Positions 1 through 8,404 of a stretch of DNA of 64,000 nt are shown here, one piece after another. The stretch is from Abditibacteriaceae bacterium. Its GTDB lineage: Bacteria > Armatimonadota > Abditibacteriia > Abditibacteriales > Abditibacteriaceae. The notes under the pieces are model-generated. The model was not told the DNA's origin. It worked only from the letters and a program-made list of their open reading frames with translations, and made no database searches. The position numbers were made by a program, and so were the translations under genes. The stretch spans positions 186,001 to 250,000 of the forward strand of contig JAFAZH010000052.1 in NCBI GenBank assembly GCA_019239895.1, given 5' to 3'. Every line of letters begins with the position of its first letter. Positions within the stretch are counted from its first letter, which is position 1.

Positions 1-873
1 GGCTGCCGCTTCCAGCAGCACGTTGGGCAGACCATCACGATCACCATCATGCGCGATGATAGCAGGCAATACAAAACAGTTGGCCTGCGCCATCGCTGCC
101 CGCACCTCGGCCTGAGTTTGCGCACCCGTAAACGTAACTTGCTCTGCCAGCCCCAACACGTTTTTGCGGGCCACTAATTCTTGCTGTAGTGGGCCATCCC
201 CGATAATGGTGGTTTGAAATTGGTGGCCTTGCCATTGCAAAACGGAAAGCGCATCTAACAGCACGCGAAAGCCCTTTTTCTCCACCAATCGCCCCACGCT
301 CAAAAGCCGCATCTCATTATCCAGGGCAGGCACCTGAAAGTGATAGTGGGCCATGTCCAGACCATGTGGCACATAAAGAACTTTAGCAGCGAATTGTGGT
401 GCTTCTTTTTGCAGAAACTGCTGGCCAACCCGCGTGCAGACAGCGGTAAACTGGGCTGCTTGCAACTTTTCTTTCAAGGACGCCCCTTCGACAAATAAAT
501 CTCTGGCGTGCCCGCTAAAACTCCACGGGAGACCAGCTTCTTGGGCCGTGCCCCATGCGATAAAGGCCGGATGGGAAGCCCATCCAGCATGAATGTGCTG
601 CACTCCCCTCAGTTCAGCTTGCGCGCTACTCTGCCGCCACCAATCGGCCCCTATCTGGGTGAAGTAATGAGGCCGTGCTTTGATTGCTATTCGCTCAAGC
701 GCACCTAACAAGCGTTTGCTCAAGGGGGATAAAGCTATTGGATAGGCACCTTCGCCCGCTTGTAAAGCGAAAATTTTAATGTCATACCCCTGCTGCCGCA
801 GGGCCTCAATCTCACGGGCGATAAAAGTTTCCGTGAGAGAGGGGAAGGTATCGAGGATGTACGCGATCTTCAT
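1..873 (-). CDS. GT4-family glycosyltransferase, C-terminus outside the window
   Basis: Reading the minus strand from the ATG at 873 gives 291 uninterrupted codons that run off the left edge, so the C-terminus is missing. The protein begins MKIAYILDTFPSLTETFI, the usual Rossmann start of GT4 (group 1) glycosyltransferases, with the TFPxLxETFI pattern common in colanic-acid/exopolysaccharide enzymes. The donor-binding half shows LLSVGRLVEKKGF near residue 190 and, at the cut edge, GDRDGLPNVLLEAAA, which matches the family's EGxPxxxLEAxA nucleotide-sugar loop. No signal peptide or membrane segment is visible, so a cytoplasmic or membrane-associated enzyme adding a sugar to a surface glycan is likely. 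A second GT4 gene lies upstream on the same strand (1103-2281). The family is secure; donor and acceptor cannot be read. Confidence 0.88.
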   Translation of the reverse strand, partial: MKIAYILDTFPSLTETFIAREIEALRQQGYDIKIFALQAGEGAYPIALSPLSKRLLGALERIAIKARPHYFTQIGADWWRQSSAQAELRGVQHIHAGWASHPAFIAWGTAQEAGLPWSFSGHARDLFVEGASLKEKLQAAQFTAVCTRVGQQFLQKEAPQFAAKVLYVPHGLDMAHYHFQVPALDNEMRLLSVGRLVEKKGFRVLLDALSVLQWQGHQFQTTIIGDGPLQQELVARKNVLGLAEQVTFTGAQTQAEVRAAMAQANCFVLPAIIAHDGDRDGLPNVLLEAAA

Positions 874-909
874 ATTTGCAATTTAGACTCATAGCGGCTA
901 AATGTGTGT

Positions 910-1062
910 AACGCAAGTGGCTATGGAGCTACCCGCGAATCAATTCGCGGGCTGCAAGGCCAAGTCCGCCTGCGCGGACTACGGCAGTCGCCGCAGGGCG
1001 ACTTCGTTTTGCAGCCGGTGGTTTTAACCATTGGCCCAAGTAGCAACTTGAGTTATGTAGTT
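910..1062. repeat. Multi-hairpin repeat, family A copy 1
   Basis: This stretch between two genes is a nested palindrome. The 9-base arms at 932-940 and 943-951 pair perfectly. GGCTGCAA at 950-957 pairs with TTGCAGCC at 1009-1016, and a further hairpin at 963-980 is built on AGTCCGCC/GCGGACT. The core and the tail TAGCAACTTGAGTTAT recur in reverse orientation at 8405-8570, so this is a dispersed element rather than a local terminator. Confidence 0.7.
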
Positions 1063-1067
1063 TTGGC

Positions 1068-1107
1068 CTCCCTCCCCTTCCCGTTGCAGGAAGGGGCCGG
1101 GGTTAGG
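1068..1107. repeat. CCTAACCCC-type short palindrome at a gene end
   Basis: CCCCTTCC (1074-1081) and GGAAGGGG (1089-1096) form a hairpin with a 7-base loop, followed by CCGGGGTTAGG. The TTA inside GGTTAGG is the stop codon of the minus-strand glycosyltransferase ending at 1103, so the repeat supplies the gene's end. The same CCTAACCCC/CCCTTCC pattern forms the arms of the long inverted repeat at 48595-48796. Confidence 0.6.
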
Positions 1108-2281
1108 TTCCTCCTCCCACGCTTCTATACACTTCCAAAGTCATCTCGGCATTATGACGCCAGGTAAAAGGGGTGGCATAGGCTCTGGCCTGCTGGCGCA
1201 GTTGATCTTGCAAACCAGGTTCGTGCAAAATACGTTGAATTTGCGCGGCAATAGATTTTGGGTCTTGCGGGTCACAGATTAAAGCCACTTTGTCTAAACC
1301 GGGCAAGTGCGCTTCGACACTCGTGACAACAGGCGTGCCACTGGCTAACGCTTCTAAAACTGGCATTCCAAAGCCTTCCGCCAGCGTAGGAAACACGAAA
1401 GCTTCGCTCATGGCATAGAGAATGGGCAAGTCGCGGCGGCGCACGTAACCGAGAGAGCAAATCGGGGCCGCTAACTTAGATTCACTAGTAGTAGCTTTGT
1501 CTGTGGTATTAGCCATGCCATTCGCCGATGCTCCTGTTAAATCTTTGAGTTCGTAACCCGTCCAGGCACGGGCACCGCCAACCACGACTAAAGGCACTGG
1601 CAGTTTGATGTGATCCAGCGCCCGCAGCACATTGCGCAAGTTTTTCTTCGGCTCGAAATTACCCACAAAAAGCAAGTATCGTTCAGGCAACGCGTAACGT
1701 GCCCGCACGTCTTCTTGAGTAGCCTTATTGTGTGCCTTGAAAAATAACGGTTCAACCCCTAATGGAATGACATGGGTGCGGGCGGCACTGGTTGGCACGC
1801 GTTGAGAGACCTCAGCTTTTATGGCTTCCGAAGGGACAATAATACCCCGCGCTCGTGCCAGACAGCGTTGCAGCAGTGCGCCATAGTGGACACGGTTTAA
1901 CCGAGTGGCAAATTCCGGGTGGGTGAGGGCGATAAGGTCATAAACCGTTAGCACCGTAGGCACCGTAGCGAGTAGCGGCGCAATATAAGTGGGGGCGTGC
2001 AGGAGGGAACAGCCATCGCGTTTCAGTTGGCGCGGCAGTTGCGTTTGTTGCCAAAGCACGCGGCGGGCTTTGTGGTTGCCTTCAAAGGGCAAGCGCATCC
2101 AGCGCCAGCGCGAGTTAAAGCTGCTTAAATGGTCCTGGGGAGGGCCATCGTGGGGAATGTAAACCGTATAGGCATTTTCCTGGTCAATGGCGTGGAGTGC
2201 GCCCAACAGGTTCCAGAGCGCATACTCAACGCCCCCATAGCGGCCATAAAGGGCCGTGGCATCAATGCCAATATTCATCAT
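1103..2281 (-). CDS. GT4-family glycosyltransferase (mannosyltransferase-like)
   Basis: A 392-residue soluble glycosyltransferase of the GT4 fold. The N-terminal half starts MMNIGIDATALYGRYGGVE, the glycine-rich acceptor-side loop. TVYDLIALTHPEF in the middle and LLFVGNFEPKKNL in the second half are hallmarks of mannosyl/rhamnosyl-type members. The donor site reads FPTLAEGFGMPVLEALASG, with the EGFGMPxLEA motif intact. A low-complexity insertion of about 20 residues rich in Ser, Thr and Ala sits between the two donor-side strands. Two adjacent ATG codons (2281, 2278) can start it and neither has a clear ribosome site. It precedes the other GT4 gene on the same strand, suggesting a shared glycan pathway. 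The 3' end overlaps a palindromic repeat. Sugar specificity is not readable. Confidence 0.9.
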   Translation of the reverse strand: MMNIGIDATALYGRYGGVEYALWNLLGALHAIDQENAYTVYIPHDGPPQDHLSSFNSRWRWMRLPFEGNHKARRVLWQQTQLPRQLKRDGCSLLHAPTYIAPLLATVPTVLTVYDLIALTHPEFATRLNRVHYGALLQRCLARARGIIVPSEAIKAEVSQRVPTSAARTHVIPLGVEPLFFKAHNKATQEDVRARYALPERYLLFVGNFEPKKNLRNVLRALDHIKLPVPLVVVGGARAWTGYELKDLTGASANGMANTTDKATTSESKLAAPICSLGYVRRRDLPILYAMSEAFVFPTLAEGFGMPVLEALASGTPVVTSVEAHLPGLDKVALICDPQDPKSIAAQIQRILHEPGLQDQLRQQARAYATPFTWRHNAEMTLEVYRSVGGGT

Positions 2282-2343
2282 GGTTTAGTATCATTGGAGC
2301 CATTTCTTGACCGCAAGTTCCCGGTCATGTTAGGCTTTTAATT

Positions 2344-3183
2344 ATGAAACTCCTCTCTCGCCTTTTTACCGTGTGCCTGCTGCTGTGTGGTCTGGCTTAC
2401 GGTTCCTATGCCTTTGGCAAGTATGTGCTGAGCACAAAATTGTTTGGCCAGTCGGTGACGCCTAATACCCGCAGTGGATTATCCACCACGCGCTCCCCTA
2501 AAGTTGCAGAGTCGGTGACACGCCAATTTAATTATCGTGGCGACAAGCCAAAAGTCGAGTTGCAAGTGCTGCCCGCTGAAGATGCAGGGCCTGGCCCGGA
2601 AAACGGTGAGCTTTCATCTACCCGGCACGCCACCGACACTGCTAATAACAATAGTCAAAACAGCAACAGTCAGAACCCTATCAATGGTACAGAGCCAGAC
2701 AATACTACTAAGTCTGGTCGCCATCGCACTCGCAACATAGATGGTGGACTCGACTTCTGGAGCGATGATGAGACGCGCAACGGCTATGCGTATGATAAAG
2801 AACATTCGCGTCGCCGTCGCCGCCGTCGCCATCAGACGACTACAGCAGGCGTTACTGACGCTGGCACAGCACGCACCACCGATACCGGATCAAGTGCAAC
2901 CGTCACGGGGGATGGCGGCTCATCCTCCGGCTCTGACAGCAGTGCTTACGGTTCCACCGAATCCTCTGGTGGCGAATCCTCTGGCTCTTCAGAATCCGCT
3001 TCCAGCGGTGACAGTGGTGGGGAGCATCGTGCGACCCGCCATCATCGCCGTGAGCGATCCCATGAAACGCATGAATCCCCAGTGCCGCGCCCCGAAGGTG
3101 AATCTTCACACTCCGAAAGTTCCGGGGGCAGTTCTGGCGGCTCATCGGGTGGCGGAGAATCGCCCGTGCCTCAGCCAGAATAA
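2344..3183 (+). CDS. Putative secreted or anchored Ser/Gly-rich low-complexity protein
   Basis: A 279-residue protein of unknown function. Residues 5-25 form one hydrophobic helix preceded by Lys and Arg, fitting an uncleaved signal anchor or a signal peptide. The rest is hydrophilic and of low complexity: Asn/Ser/Thr-rich to about residue 130, then an acidic patch, a run of seven arginines near residue 155, and a long Ser/Gly/Glu tail carrying two PVP(R/Q)PE motifs, one of them at the extreme C-terminus. Such composition suggests a disordered extracellular or periplasmic linker. It diverges from the glycosyltransferase at 1103-2281, with only 62 bases between the starts. No catalytic motif is visible. 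The coding call rests on uninterrupted length and the hydrophobic start; the function is unknown. Confidence 0.6.
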   Translation: MKLLSRLFTVCLLLCGLAYGSYAFGKYVLSTKLFGQSVTPNTRSGLSTTRSPKVAESVTRQFNYRGDKPKVELQVLPAEDAGPGPENGELSSTRHATDTANNNSQNSNSQNPINGTEPDNTTKSGRHRTRNIDGGLDFWSDDETRNGYAYDKEHSRRRRRRRHQTTTAGVTDAGTARTTDTGSSATVTGDGGSSSGSDSSAYGSTESSGGESSGSSESASSGDSGGEHRATRHHRRERSHETHESPVPRPEGESSHSESSGGSSGGSSGGGESPVPQPE

Positions 3184-3327
3184 AGTGGCATAAATCGTTC
3201 AACAACTGTTATAGCAGTTCTTGTGCTGGAGTATGCGACTCTGGCATAAAGTCTGCTTACTCTGGCAGTGTATTGAAAACTTTTAATTGTGCTGCTTCCT
3301 TAACTAATGACGCGCAAAGGCGCTACT

Positions 3328-3717
3328 ATGCTTGACCTCCAGGAGACAGTTAGCCCCGTTCGATTGGCGTTCCTGGCAGGCTACTGCACGTTTTGCGGGC
3401 GTCCCGTGGGTGAACACCATGTGGCAGGCTTAGGCGACCATCGTTTCACCTATCGCAATGACTGTCCATGCCTTGACTATGCCCAGGGCGTCATGGATGA
3501 TGATGGCTCTTACTACTGGGAAAAGATAGAATTTCATCTCAGGCCCCAAAATGCCCGCACCATTGCCAATTGGCATAGCTGGCAGGATGGAGTAGATTAT
3601 CCATCAGCCACGAATAGCGGGGGCGGGAATAAGTCAATGGATGAGGCCGAGAGTCAAACTGCCCAAGATGCCTTGCTCTATGCTGAAGCACAAAATATTC
3701 TAAACCAGTACGGTTAA
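3328..3717 (+). CDS. Hypothetical protein with a possible zinc-binding Cys cluster
   Basis: A 129-residue soluble protein I do not recognise. Near the N-terminus it has CTFC, then GEHHVAGLGDHR, then CPC. Spaced Cys and His of this kind could bind zinc, but the pattern is not a standard ribbon. The C-terminal third is acidic and Gln/Ala-rich, probably helical. I place the start at the ATG at 3328 because AAAGG lies about 8 bases before it; the in-frame ATG at 3307 lacks a ribosome site and would add seven residues. It stands alone between two plus-strand genes, so context gives no function. Confidence 0.55.
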   Translation: MLDLQETVSPVRLAFLAGYCTFCGRPVGEHHVAGLGDHRFTYRNDCPCLDYAQGVMDDDGSYYWEKIEFHLRPQNARTIANWHSWQDGVDYPSATNSGGGNKSMDEAESQTAQDALLYAEAQNILNQYG

Positions 3718-3819
3718 GCACTGTGGAACCTCTTCCCCTCTCGCTCCCAATTCAATAAACGGCGAGAGCAACACGGAACGACACTAACATTGGTTCTGAG
3801 TCCCTCCTATTGTAACCTG

Positions 3820-3966
3820 ATGTTTATGCACTTCAGACAATTTTATCGGGTCGTAAGCTTAGTGCGGTTTGTGGTTAGTATGATCCTATTTATGATCTTT
3901 TGTGCCTTTTGTTCCCACTACGTCCATCTGCTCAACGGTGCGCTGAAAGCAGGTTCCCATAACTAA
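3820..3966 (+). CDS. Possible 48-residue membrane microprotein
   Basis: A short open frame starts MFMHFRQFYRVVSLVRFVV and continues with a hydrophobic stretch (MILFMIFCAF) long enough to cross a membrane. It fills the otherwise empty space before the helicase gene. There is no Shine-Dalgarno sequence, and one short hydrophobic frame can arise by chance, so this is a weak candidate only. Confidence 0.2.
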   Translation: MFMHFRQFYRVVSLVRFVVSMILFMIFCAFCSHYVHLLNGALKAGSHN

Positions 3967-4002
3967 GATTGGCCGCAATAGTAGAGCAATCAAGGACAAA
4001 GC

Positions 4003-6366
4003 TTGGCCACGCCCTTTCCCGCTCTGAACCAAAGACGAGGATTAGGTCATTTATTTAACATGGATTTATTAGCAGGTTTAAACTCGCCCCAACGCGAGGC
4101 TGTCACACACGTCAAGGGGCCACTTCTGATCTTTGCCGGTGCCGGGTCGGGCAAGACCCGCACCCTAACTCATCGCATCGCTTATTTGATCCGCGAGCAT
4201 CGAGTTCCCCCCGGACGCATCCTGGCAGTCACCTTCACCAACAAAGCCGCTAAGGAAATGCGCGAGCGATTAACGCATCTGGTGGGTAATGATGCCAGTC
4301 GTATCTGGATGGGGACTTTTCACGCCATGTGTGCGCAAATGCTGCGCATCAATGGCGACCTCATCGGGATTGATCGGCGCTTCGTCATTTTTGACAACGA
4401 TGACACGTTGCGGCTGATGAAAGAAATCCTCAAGGAAGCGGACATTGATACCAGCCGCTACCCACCCAGCCGGATTCTGCACCGCATCTCCGACGCCAAA
4501 AATAACCTGCGTAGCCCACAGGATGTGGAAAGCGTTGCCAGTTCACCGTATCAGCGAGTTTTAGCTCGCGTTTATACGCGTTATCAGGAGCGATTACAGG
4601 CAGCTCATGCCCTGGATTTCGACGACCTGTTGGGTGAAGCGGTACGTTTGCTGCGCGAAAGTGAAGAGGCCCGCCACTACTGGAGCGAGCGTTTCTTGCA
4701 CGTCTTGATTGACGAGTTCCAAGATGTGAATATGGCGCAGTTCCGTTGGGCGCAAATGCTGGCCGAAAAGCACCGCAATATCTGTGTCGTGGGCGATGAT
4801 GACCAGTCTATCTATGCCTGGCGCGGCGCAAATGTCAAGATTATTCTCGACTTCGAGGTCAGCTATCAGGATGCCACGGTAATTCACCTCGAACAAAACT
4901 ATCGCTCCACGCAGAATATCCTAGACGCAGCACATGGCGTTATCTCGCAGAACATTGGGCGCAAGGCTAAACGACTGTGGACAGAAGTCGAGGGCGGTGC
5001 CACCTTAACGGTGCATGGTGCTATCAATGCTCAAGAAGAAGCCCTGTGGGTGGTGCGCAAGGTGCAATCGCTACAACGCCTGGGACACGAGCATTTATCG
5101 GATTTTGCCATTCTCTGTCGCGTCAATGCCCAGAGTCGTCCTTTTGAGGAAGCTTTTATGCGGGCGCGTGTACCACTCAAGTTAGTGGGCACCCAACGCT
5201 TTTATGACCGCAAGGAAGTCAAAGATTTAGTGGCTTATCTCAAGGTCATTTATAATGCCAATGATAGCGTCGCCCTGGCGCGTATTATCAATGTGCCGGG
5301 ACGCGGCATCGGCGATGTGACGATTCAAAAGTTGCAGTGGCTGGCGGCGGAAAGTAATCGCTCGCTTTACGAAGTCATTCTGGATGCCGAAGCGGTCAAT
5401 GCGTTAGGTCGCGCGGTGGCCGCTAAAATTGCCCCTCTGCGTAATCTGCTCAAGACCTTGCAGGAAGAAGCGCAAGTCAATAACACAGTCGCTGATTTAG
5501 TGCGTCTGGTGATTGACCGCACCGACTATCTTGAACACTTGCGCCGCGAAAGAACGGTAGACAGCATTGATCGCCAGGCGAACGTGCAAGAGTTCATCAA
5601 CGCCGCCGAGCAGTTCGATATGCGGATGGACGAAATGGAGGAGCCGGAAGCAGCCGACGAAGAGGATCAGGAACTGCTGCGCACGGGGGATGCTGATCTT
5701 CCCGAAGGCATTAAGCGGCTGGGCACCTTTATGGAATCAGTGGCACTTGAAGGCGATGCCGAGGGCGGCACCGGAGCGGGCTCTAACGAAGCTGTCACCC
5801 TCATGACCCTGCATTCCGCTAAGGGGTTGGAGTTTCCCATCGTGTTTTTAGCCGGGATGGAACAAGGCTTGCTGCCCCATGCGCGTGCTTTGTGGGGGGA
5901 ACAGGCTGGGGAAGAGGAACTGGAAGAGGAACGTCGGCTTTGCTACGTTGGGCTAACCCGCGCCCAGCAACAAGTCTTCCTGACTTTTGCCGCCCAGCGC
6001 ACTCTTCAGGGCCGCACCGAATCCACGCAGCCTTCACAGTTTCTGGATGAGATTCCAAGCCACCTGGTGGAGCGGGCTGGCCTCGCCGCAGCGAATGCGC
6101 CCAGTGCCTATGATGTAGCGACCTCCTGGAACCGTCCCGGAGTCAGCTCGACGTTTCGCCCGGCTGGTGTTGCCGCTTCGAGCAGTGCTGAACCGCCCAA
6201 GTTCAGTATTGGGGATCGCCTGCGCCATCCGACCTTTGGTGAGGGCTTAGTGGTCAATGCTTCACCTTCGGGGGGGGCAGGCGAATGGGTCGAAGTGGCC
6301 TTTCTTAATAGCGAGACGGGCAAGAAGAAACTAGTGGTCGCTTACGCGCCGTTGGAGAAGGTGTAA
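4003..6366 (+). CDS. pcrA: ATP-dependent DNA helicase, PcrA/UvrD family
   Basis: A superfamily 1A 3'-5' DNA helicase of usual length (787 residues), acting in nucleotide excision repair, replication restart and removal of proteins from DNA. All core motifs are present: AGAGSGKT (residues 45-52, Walker A), LIDEFQDVN (motif II), GDDDQSIYAWRGA (motif III), EQNYRST (motif IV), TLHSAKGLEF (motif V) and CYVGLTRAQ (motif VI). The C-terminus has IGDRLRHPTFGEGLV, the Tudor-like domain that in PcrA contacts RNA polymerase, which favours PcrA over Rep. An acidic linker near residue 550 belongs to the 2B region. The TTG at 4003 has AAGGA six bases upstream; an ATG at 4060 (MDLLAGLN) fits the family N-terminus just as well and gives 768 residues. 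It is monocistronic, with a 28-base palindrome downstream. Confidence 0.95.
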   Translation: MATPFPALNQRRGLGHLFNMDLLAGLNSPQREAVTHVKGPLLIFAGAGSGKTRTLTHRIAYLIREHRVPPGRILAVTFTNKAAKEMRERLTHLVGNDASRIWMGTFHAMCAQMLRINGDLIGIDRRFVIFDNDDTLRLMKEILKEADIDTSRYPPSRILHRISDAKNNLRSPQDVESVASSPYQRVLARVYTRYQERLQAAHALDFDDLLGEAVRLLRESEEARHYWSERFLHVLIDEFQDVNMAQFRWAQMLAEKHRNICVVGDDDQSIYAWRGANVKIILDFEVSYQDATVIHLEQNYRSTQNILDAAHGVISQNIGRKAKRLWTEVEGGATLTVHGAINAQEEALWVVRKVQSLQRLGHEHLSDFAILCRVNAQSRPFEEAFMRARVPLKLVGTQRFYDRKEVKDLVAYLKVIYNANDSVALARIINVPGRGIGDVTIQKLQWLAAESNRSLYEVILDAEAVNALGRAVAAKIAPLRNLLKTLQEEAQVNNTVADLVRLVIDRTDYLEHLRRERTVDSIDRQANVQEFINAAEQFDMRMDEMEEPEAADEEDQELLRTGDADLPEGIKRLGTFMESVALEGDAEGGTGAGSNEAVTLMTLHSAKGLEFPIVFLAGMEQGLLPHARALWGEQAGEEELEEERRLCYVGLTRAQQQVFLTFAAQRTLQGRTESTQPSQFLDEIPSHLVERAGLAAANAPSAYDVATSWNRPGVSSTFRPAGVAASSSAEPPKFSIGDRLRHPTFGEGLVVNASPSGGAGEWVEVAFLNSETGKKKLVVAYAPLEKV

Positions 6367-6419
6367 CGCTGCAAATCAATCACGGCGCGCATTCTGCTCT
6401 AATCTGGGGGAGATAGGTT

Positions 6420-6447
6420 GTAGAGACGCGATTAATCGCGTCTCTAC
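6420..6447. repeat. Perfect 28-base palindrome after pcrA
   Basis: GTAGAGACGCGATT is followed directly by its exact reverse complement, giving a loopless 28-base palindrome 53 bases after the helicase stop codon. No T-run follows on either strand, so it is not a standard terminator. It resembles the dispersed intergenic palindromes elsewhere in the window in length and position but not in sequence. Confidence 0.75.
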
Positions 6448-6554
6448 CCGACAGTTGCGTTTCGACTCAAGGCGCACTATAACTATTGAGACAGTATTTA
6501 GCAAAACCTAGAACATCGCAGAATTCAGGGCGATGAAGGGCACACGGAGCATAT

Positions 6555-7271
6555 ATGGCCAGAGAGCGCGTTGCGACGGGCATAGAAGGTTTGGACGAAA
6601 TGTTAAAGGGTGGCTTGCCCCAGGGCAAGAGCTATCTGATTTCCGGGGAGCCGGGCACGGGCAAGACGACCTTTTCGGCCCAGTATATTCTCCAGGGCAT
6701 TCGCAATGGTGAAAACGGCGTCTTTATCTCGATTGACGAGAAACCGACCCACGTTGTGGAAGATGCCGAAAGCCTCGGCTGGGATTTGCGCACTCCTGTC
6801 GAGGAAGGCAAGTTGACGCTACTGGATGTTTCTCCTTACTTCAACTGGGTGCGCTATGGCAAGACAAATACCATTGATACCAATGAAGTGATTCAGGATT
6901 TATCCAAACAGATTCGGCGCATTAATGCGAAACGCCTGGTCTTCGACTCGGTGGTGCCCTTGGTGCTGCACCGCGAGCGCGTCCACGATGTGCAGGAATT
7001 CATCCGTAACCTCGTCTTTAGCATTGACGATAACCTGGGCTGCACGACCTTAATGACTTCCCATGTCTGGCCCGGTCAGTTAGGGTTAGCAGGCGTTGGT
7101 ATCGAGGAATATCTCGTCAGCGGCATTATTGGGCTACGCCTGGAAAAAACAGGCAACAAATTCGAGCGTAAGATTTTCGTGCGCAAAATGCGCGGTACGC
7201 CTATAGACCTATCAGAGCATACCTTTGAGATTATGCATGATCGAGGGATTGTCATACGCCCCTACGTTTAA
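6555..7271 (+). CDS. Single-domain KaiC-like RecA-superfamily ATPase
   Basis: A 238-residue KaiC/GvpD-type ATPase. The opening VATGIEGLDEMLKGGLPQGK is typical of the family, GEPGTGKT (31-38) is the Walker A motif and RLVFDS is Walker B. The usual catalytic pair EE is here DE, in GVFISIDEKP. Only one ATPase domain is present, so this is not a cyanobacterial clock KaiC (two domains), and no kaiA or kaiB is nearby. Single-domain homologues are widespread in archaea and in many bacteria, often as signalling ATPases of unknown role. A possible promoter (TTGAGA at 6486, 17-base spacer, TAGAAC at 6509) and a GGAG ribosome site precede it. The family is sure; the function is not. Confidence 0.88.
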   Translation: MARERVATGIEGLDEMLKGGLPQGKSYLISGEPGTGKTTFSAQYILQGIRNGENGVFISIDEKPTHVVEDAESLGWDLRTPVEEGKLTLLDVSPYFNWVRYGKTNTIDTNEVIQDLSKQIRRINAKRLVFDSVVPLVLHRERVHDVQEFIRNLVFSIDDNLGCTTLMTSHVWPGQLGLAGVGIEEYLVSGIIGLRLEKTGNKFERKIFVRKMRGTPIDLSEHTFEIMHDRGIVIRPYV

Positions 7272-7298
7272 TTCATGATTTCGGTATCTCGAATAAAC

Positions 7299-7328
7299 TA
7301 TAGCCGTGGGCATTCGCCTGCGGCTATA
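7299..7328. repeat. Short hairpin between the KaiC-like and ZIP genes
   Basis: TATAGCCG (7299-7306) and CGGCTATA (7321-7328) are exact inverted arms; the inner bases also pair in part (GGGC with GCCT). It begins 28 bases after the ATPase stop and has no clear T-run. It fits the window's habit of placing palindromes just after genes. Confidence 0.5.
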
Positions 7329-7387
7329 AATTTGTGTGCCGTGTGCTGCCCCATACCGTTGCTTCTGCTTATGGATTATCCATCTCT

Positions 7388-8290
7388 ATGACCAGTCCCT
7401 GGCCTTCCCTACTCCTGGCGACTCTGGCAGCCGGTTCGCTGGTTGTAGGCTCAGCGTTGCCCATTCTGCGTACGCGATTCTTCGAGCAGCGGCTGTCGCT
7501 ATTAATCGGGTTTTCGGCGGGGCTTATGCTGGCGACTGCCATGCTGGAACTTTTCCCTGAAGCCCTGGAAGCTGATTCGCAACGCGCCATGTGGGGTGGC
7601 AGTCTCGGTTTCCTCTCGCTCTATGTAGCGGAGCGACTGACACACTTCCACGCCTGCCGCCATCGCCTCTGCGAGACCGAAACCGCTGGCGCTCTTGAAG
7701 GCAGCCTGGAAAATATTGAATGGGCCGTTGCGGAAATAGAAGACACGCATCAGCACGCCTCGCAAGCCACATTGCACACCCATCATGGCCATGACGCTCA
7801 CGTTCACCATACGCATAGCCATCACTCCGAGCATACCCCGGCCCCGCGTCATCACGCCCATACTGACACAATGGCCCTAGTGGGGATGTCTATTCACAAT
7901 TTTTCTGATGGTTTAACGACCGCCGCCGCTTTCGCCGTGTCGCGCACCGTTGGCCTCGTTGTAGTGTTGGCAATCATGATTCATCAAACCGCCGCCGGGC
8001 TAAGCCTGGGGGCGATTCTCTTACGCGCCGGACGCCATCGCCGCCGTGTCCTGCTTTCCACCACCATCGTAGCCTCCTTTATCATCTGGGGTGCCCTCGC
8101 CTATCATTTCGCAGCCGTCGGCAACAGCATGAAGGGGATTATTTTGGGCATCGCTGGCGGCAGCTTTTTTTATGTCGCCGCGTGCGACCTACTCCCCGAA
8201 GCCCACGCTGAAGACGAAGGCTGGAACGTAACCGCCATGACCCTTATTGGCTACGGCTTCGCCCTTGGCGTTAAGGTGCTGTTTGGATAG
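7388..8290 (+). CDS. ZIP-family divalent metal transporter
   Basis: A 300-residue multi-pass membrane protein of the ZIP (Zrt/Irt-like) family, moving zinc or a similar divalent metal toward the cytoplasm. Hydrophobic helices cluster at both ends around a His-rich cytosolic-type loop (residues about 120-165, over fifteen histidines, with HTHHGHDAHVHHTHSHH). Helix 4 carries the signature HNFSDG, and helix 5 has HQTAAGLSLGA where the family usually has HExPxxLG. The His loop is a metal buffer or sensor in relatives. The ATG at 7388 is preferred; an in-frame GTG at 7334 would add 18 hydrophilic residues over a poor leader. It stands alone, and metal specificity cannot be told. Confidence 0.88.
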   Translation: MTSPWPSLLLATLAAGSLVVGSALPILRTRFFEQRLSLLIGFSAGLMLATAMLELFPEALEADSQRAMWGGSLGFLSLYVAERLTHFHACRHRLCETETAGALEGSLENIEWAVAEIEDTHQHASQATLHTHHGHDAHVHHTHSHHSEHTPAPRHHAHTDTMALVGMSIHNFSDGLTTAAAFAVSRTVGLVVVLAIMIHQTAAGLSLGAILLRAGRHRRRVLLSTTIVASFIIWGALAYHFAAVGNSMKGIILGIAGGSFFYVAACDLLPEAHAEDEGWNVTAMTLIGYGFALGVKVLFG

Positions 8291-8404
8291 CTCAAGCACC
8301 AAGGGTGTTGGAGGTCAGACATTTTTATGGAGCGTGGGAGTTTGGCTCCGTCCCCTATCGCTAACGGAAACTGTTGAGCATACGGTCATTGTGCGAATCA
8401 TGAT

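Noticed and set aside
2741-3193. A 150-residue open frame overlapping the Ser/Gly-rich protein
   Set aside because: It is a +1 shadow of the low-complexity gene and has no start signal or family resemblance.
6555-7271. A circadian clock locus
   Set aside because: The KaiC-like protein has one ATPase domain and no kaiA, kaiB or SasA-like gene is near.
7502-7871. Two minus-strand open frames across the ZIP gene
   Set aside because: They are antisense shadows of the His-rich loop codons, whose CAT/CAC repeats lack stops on the other strand.
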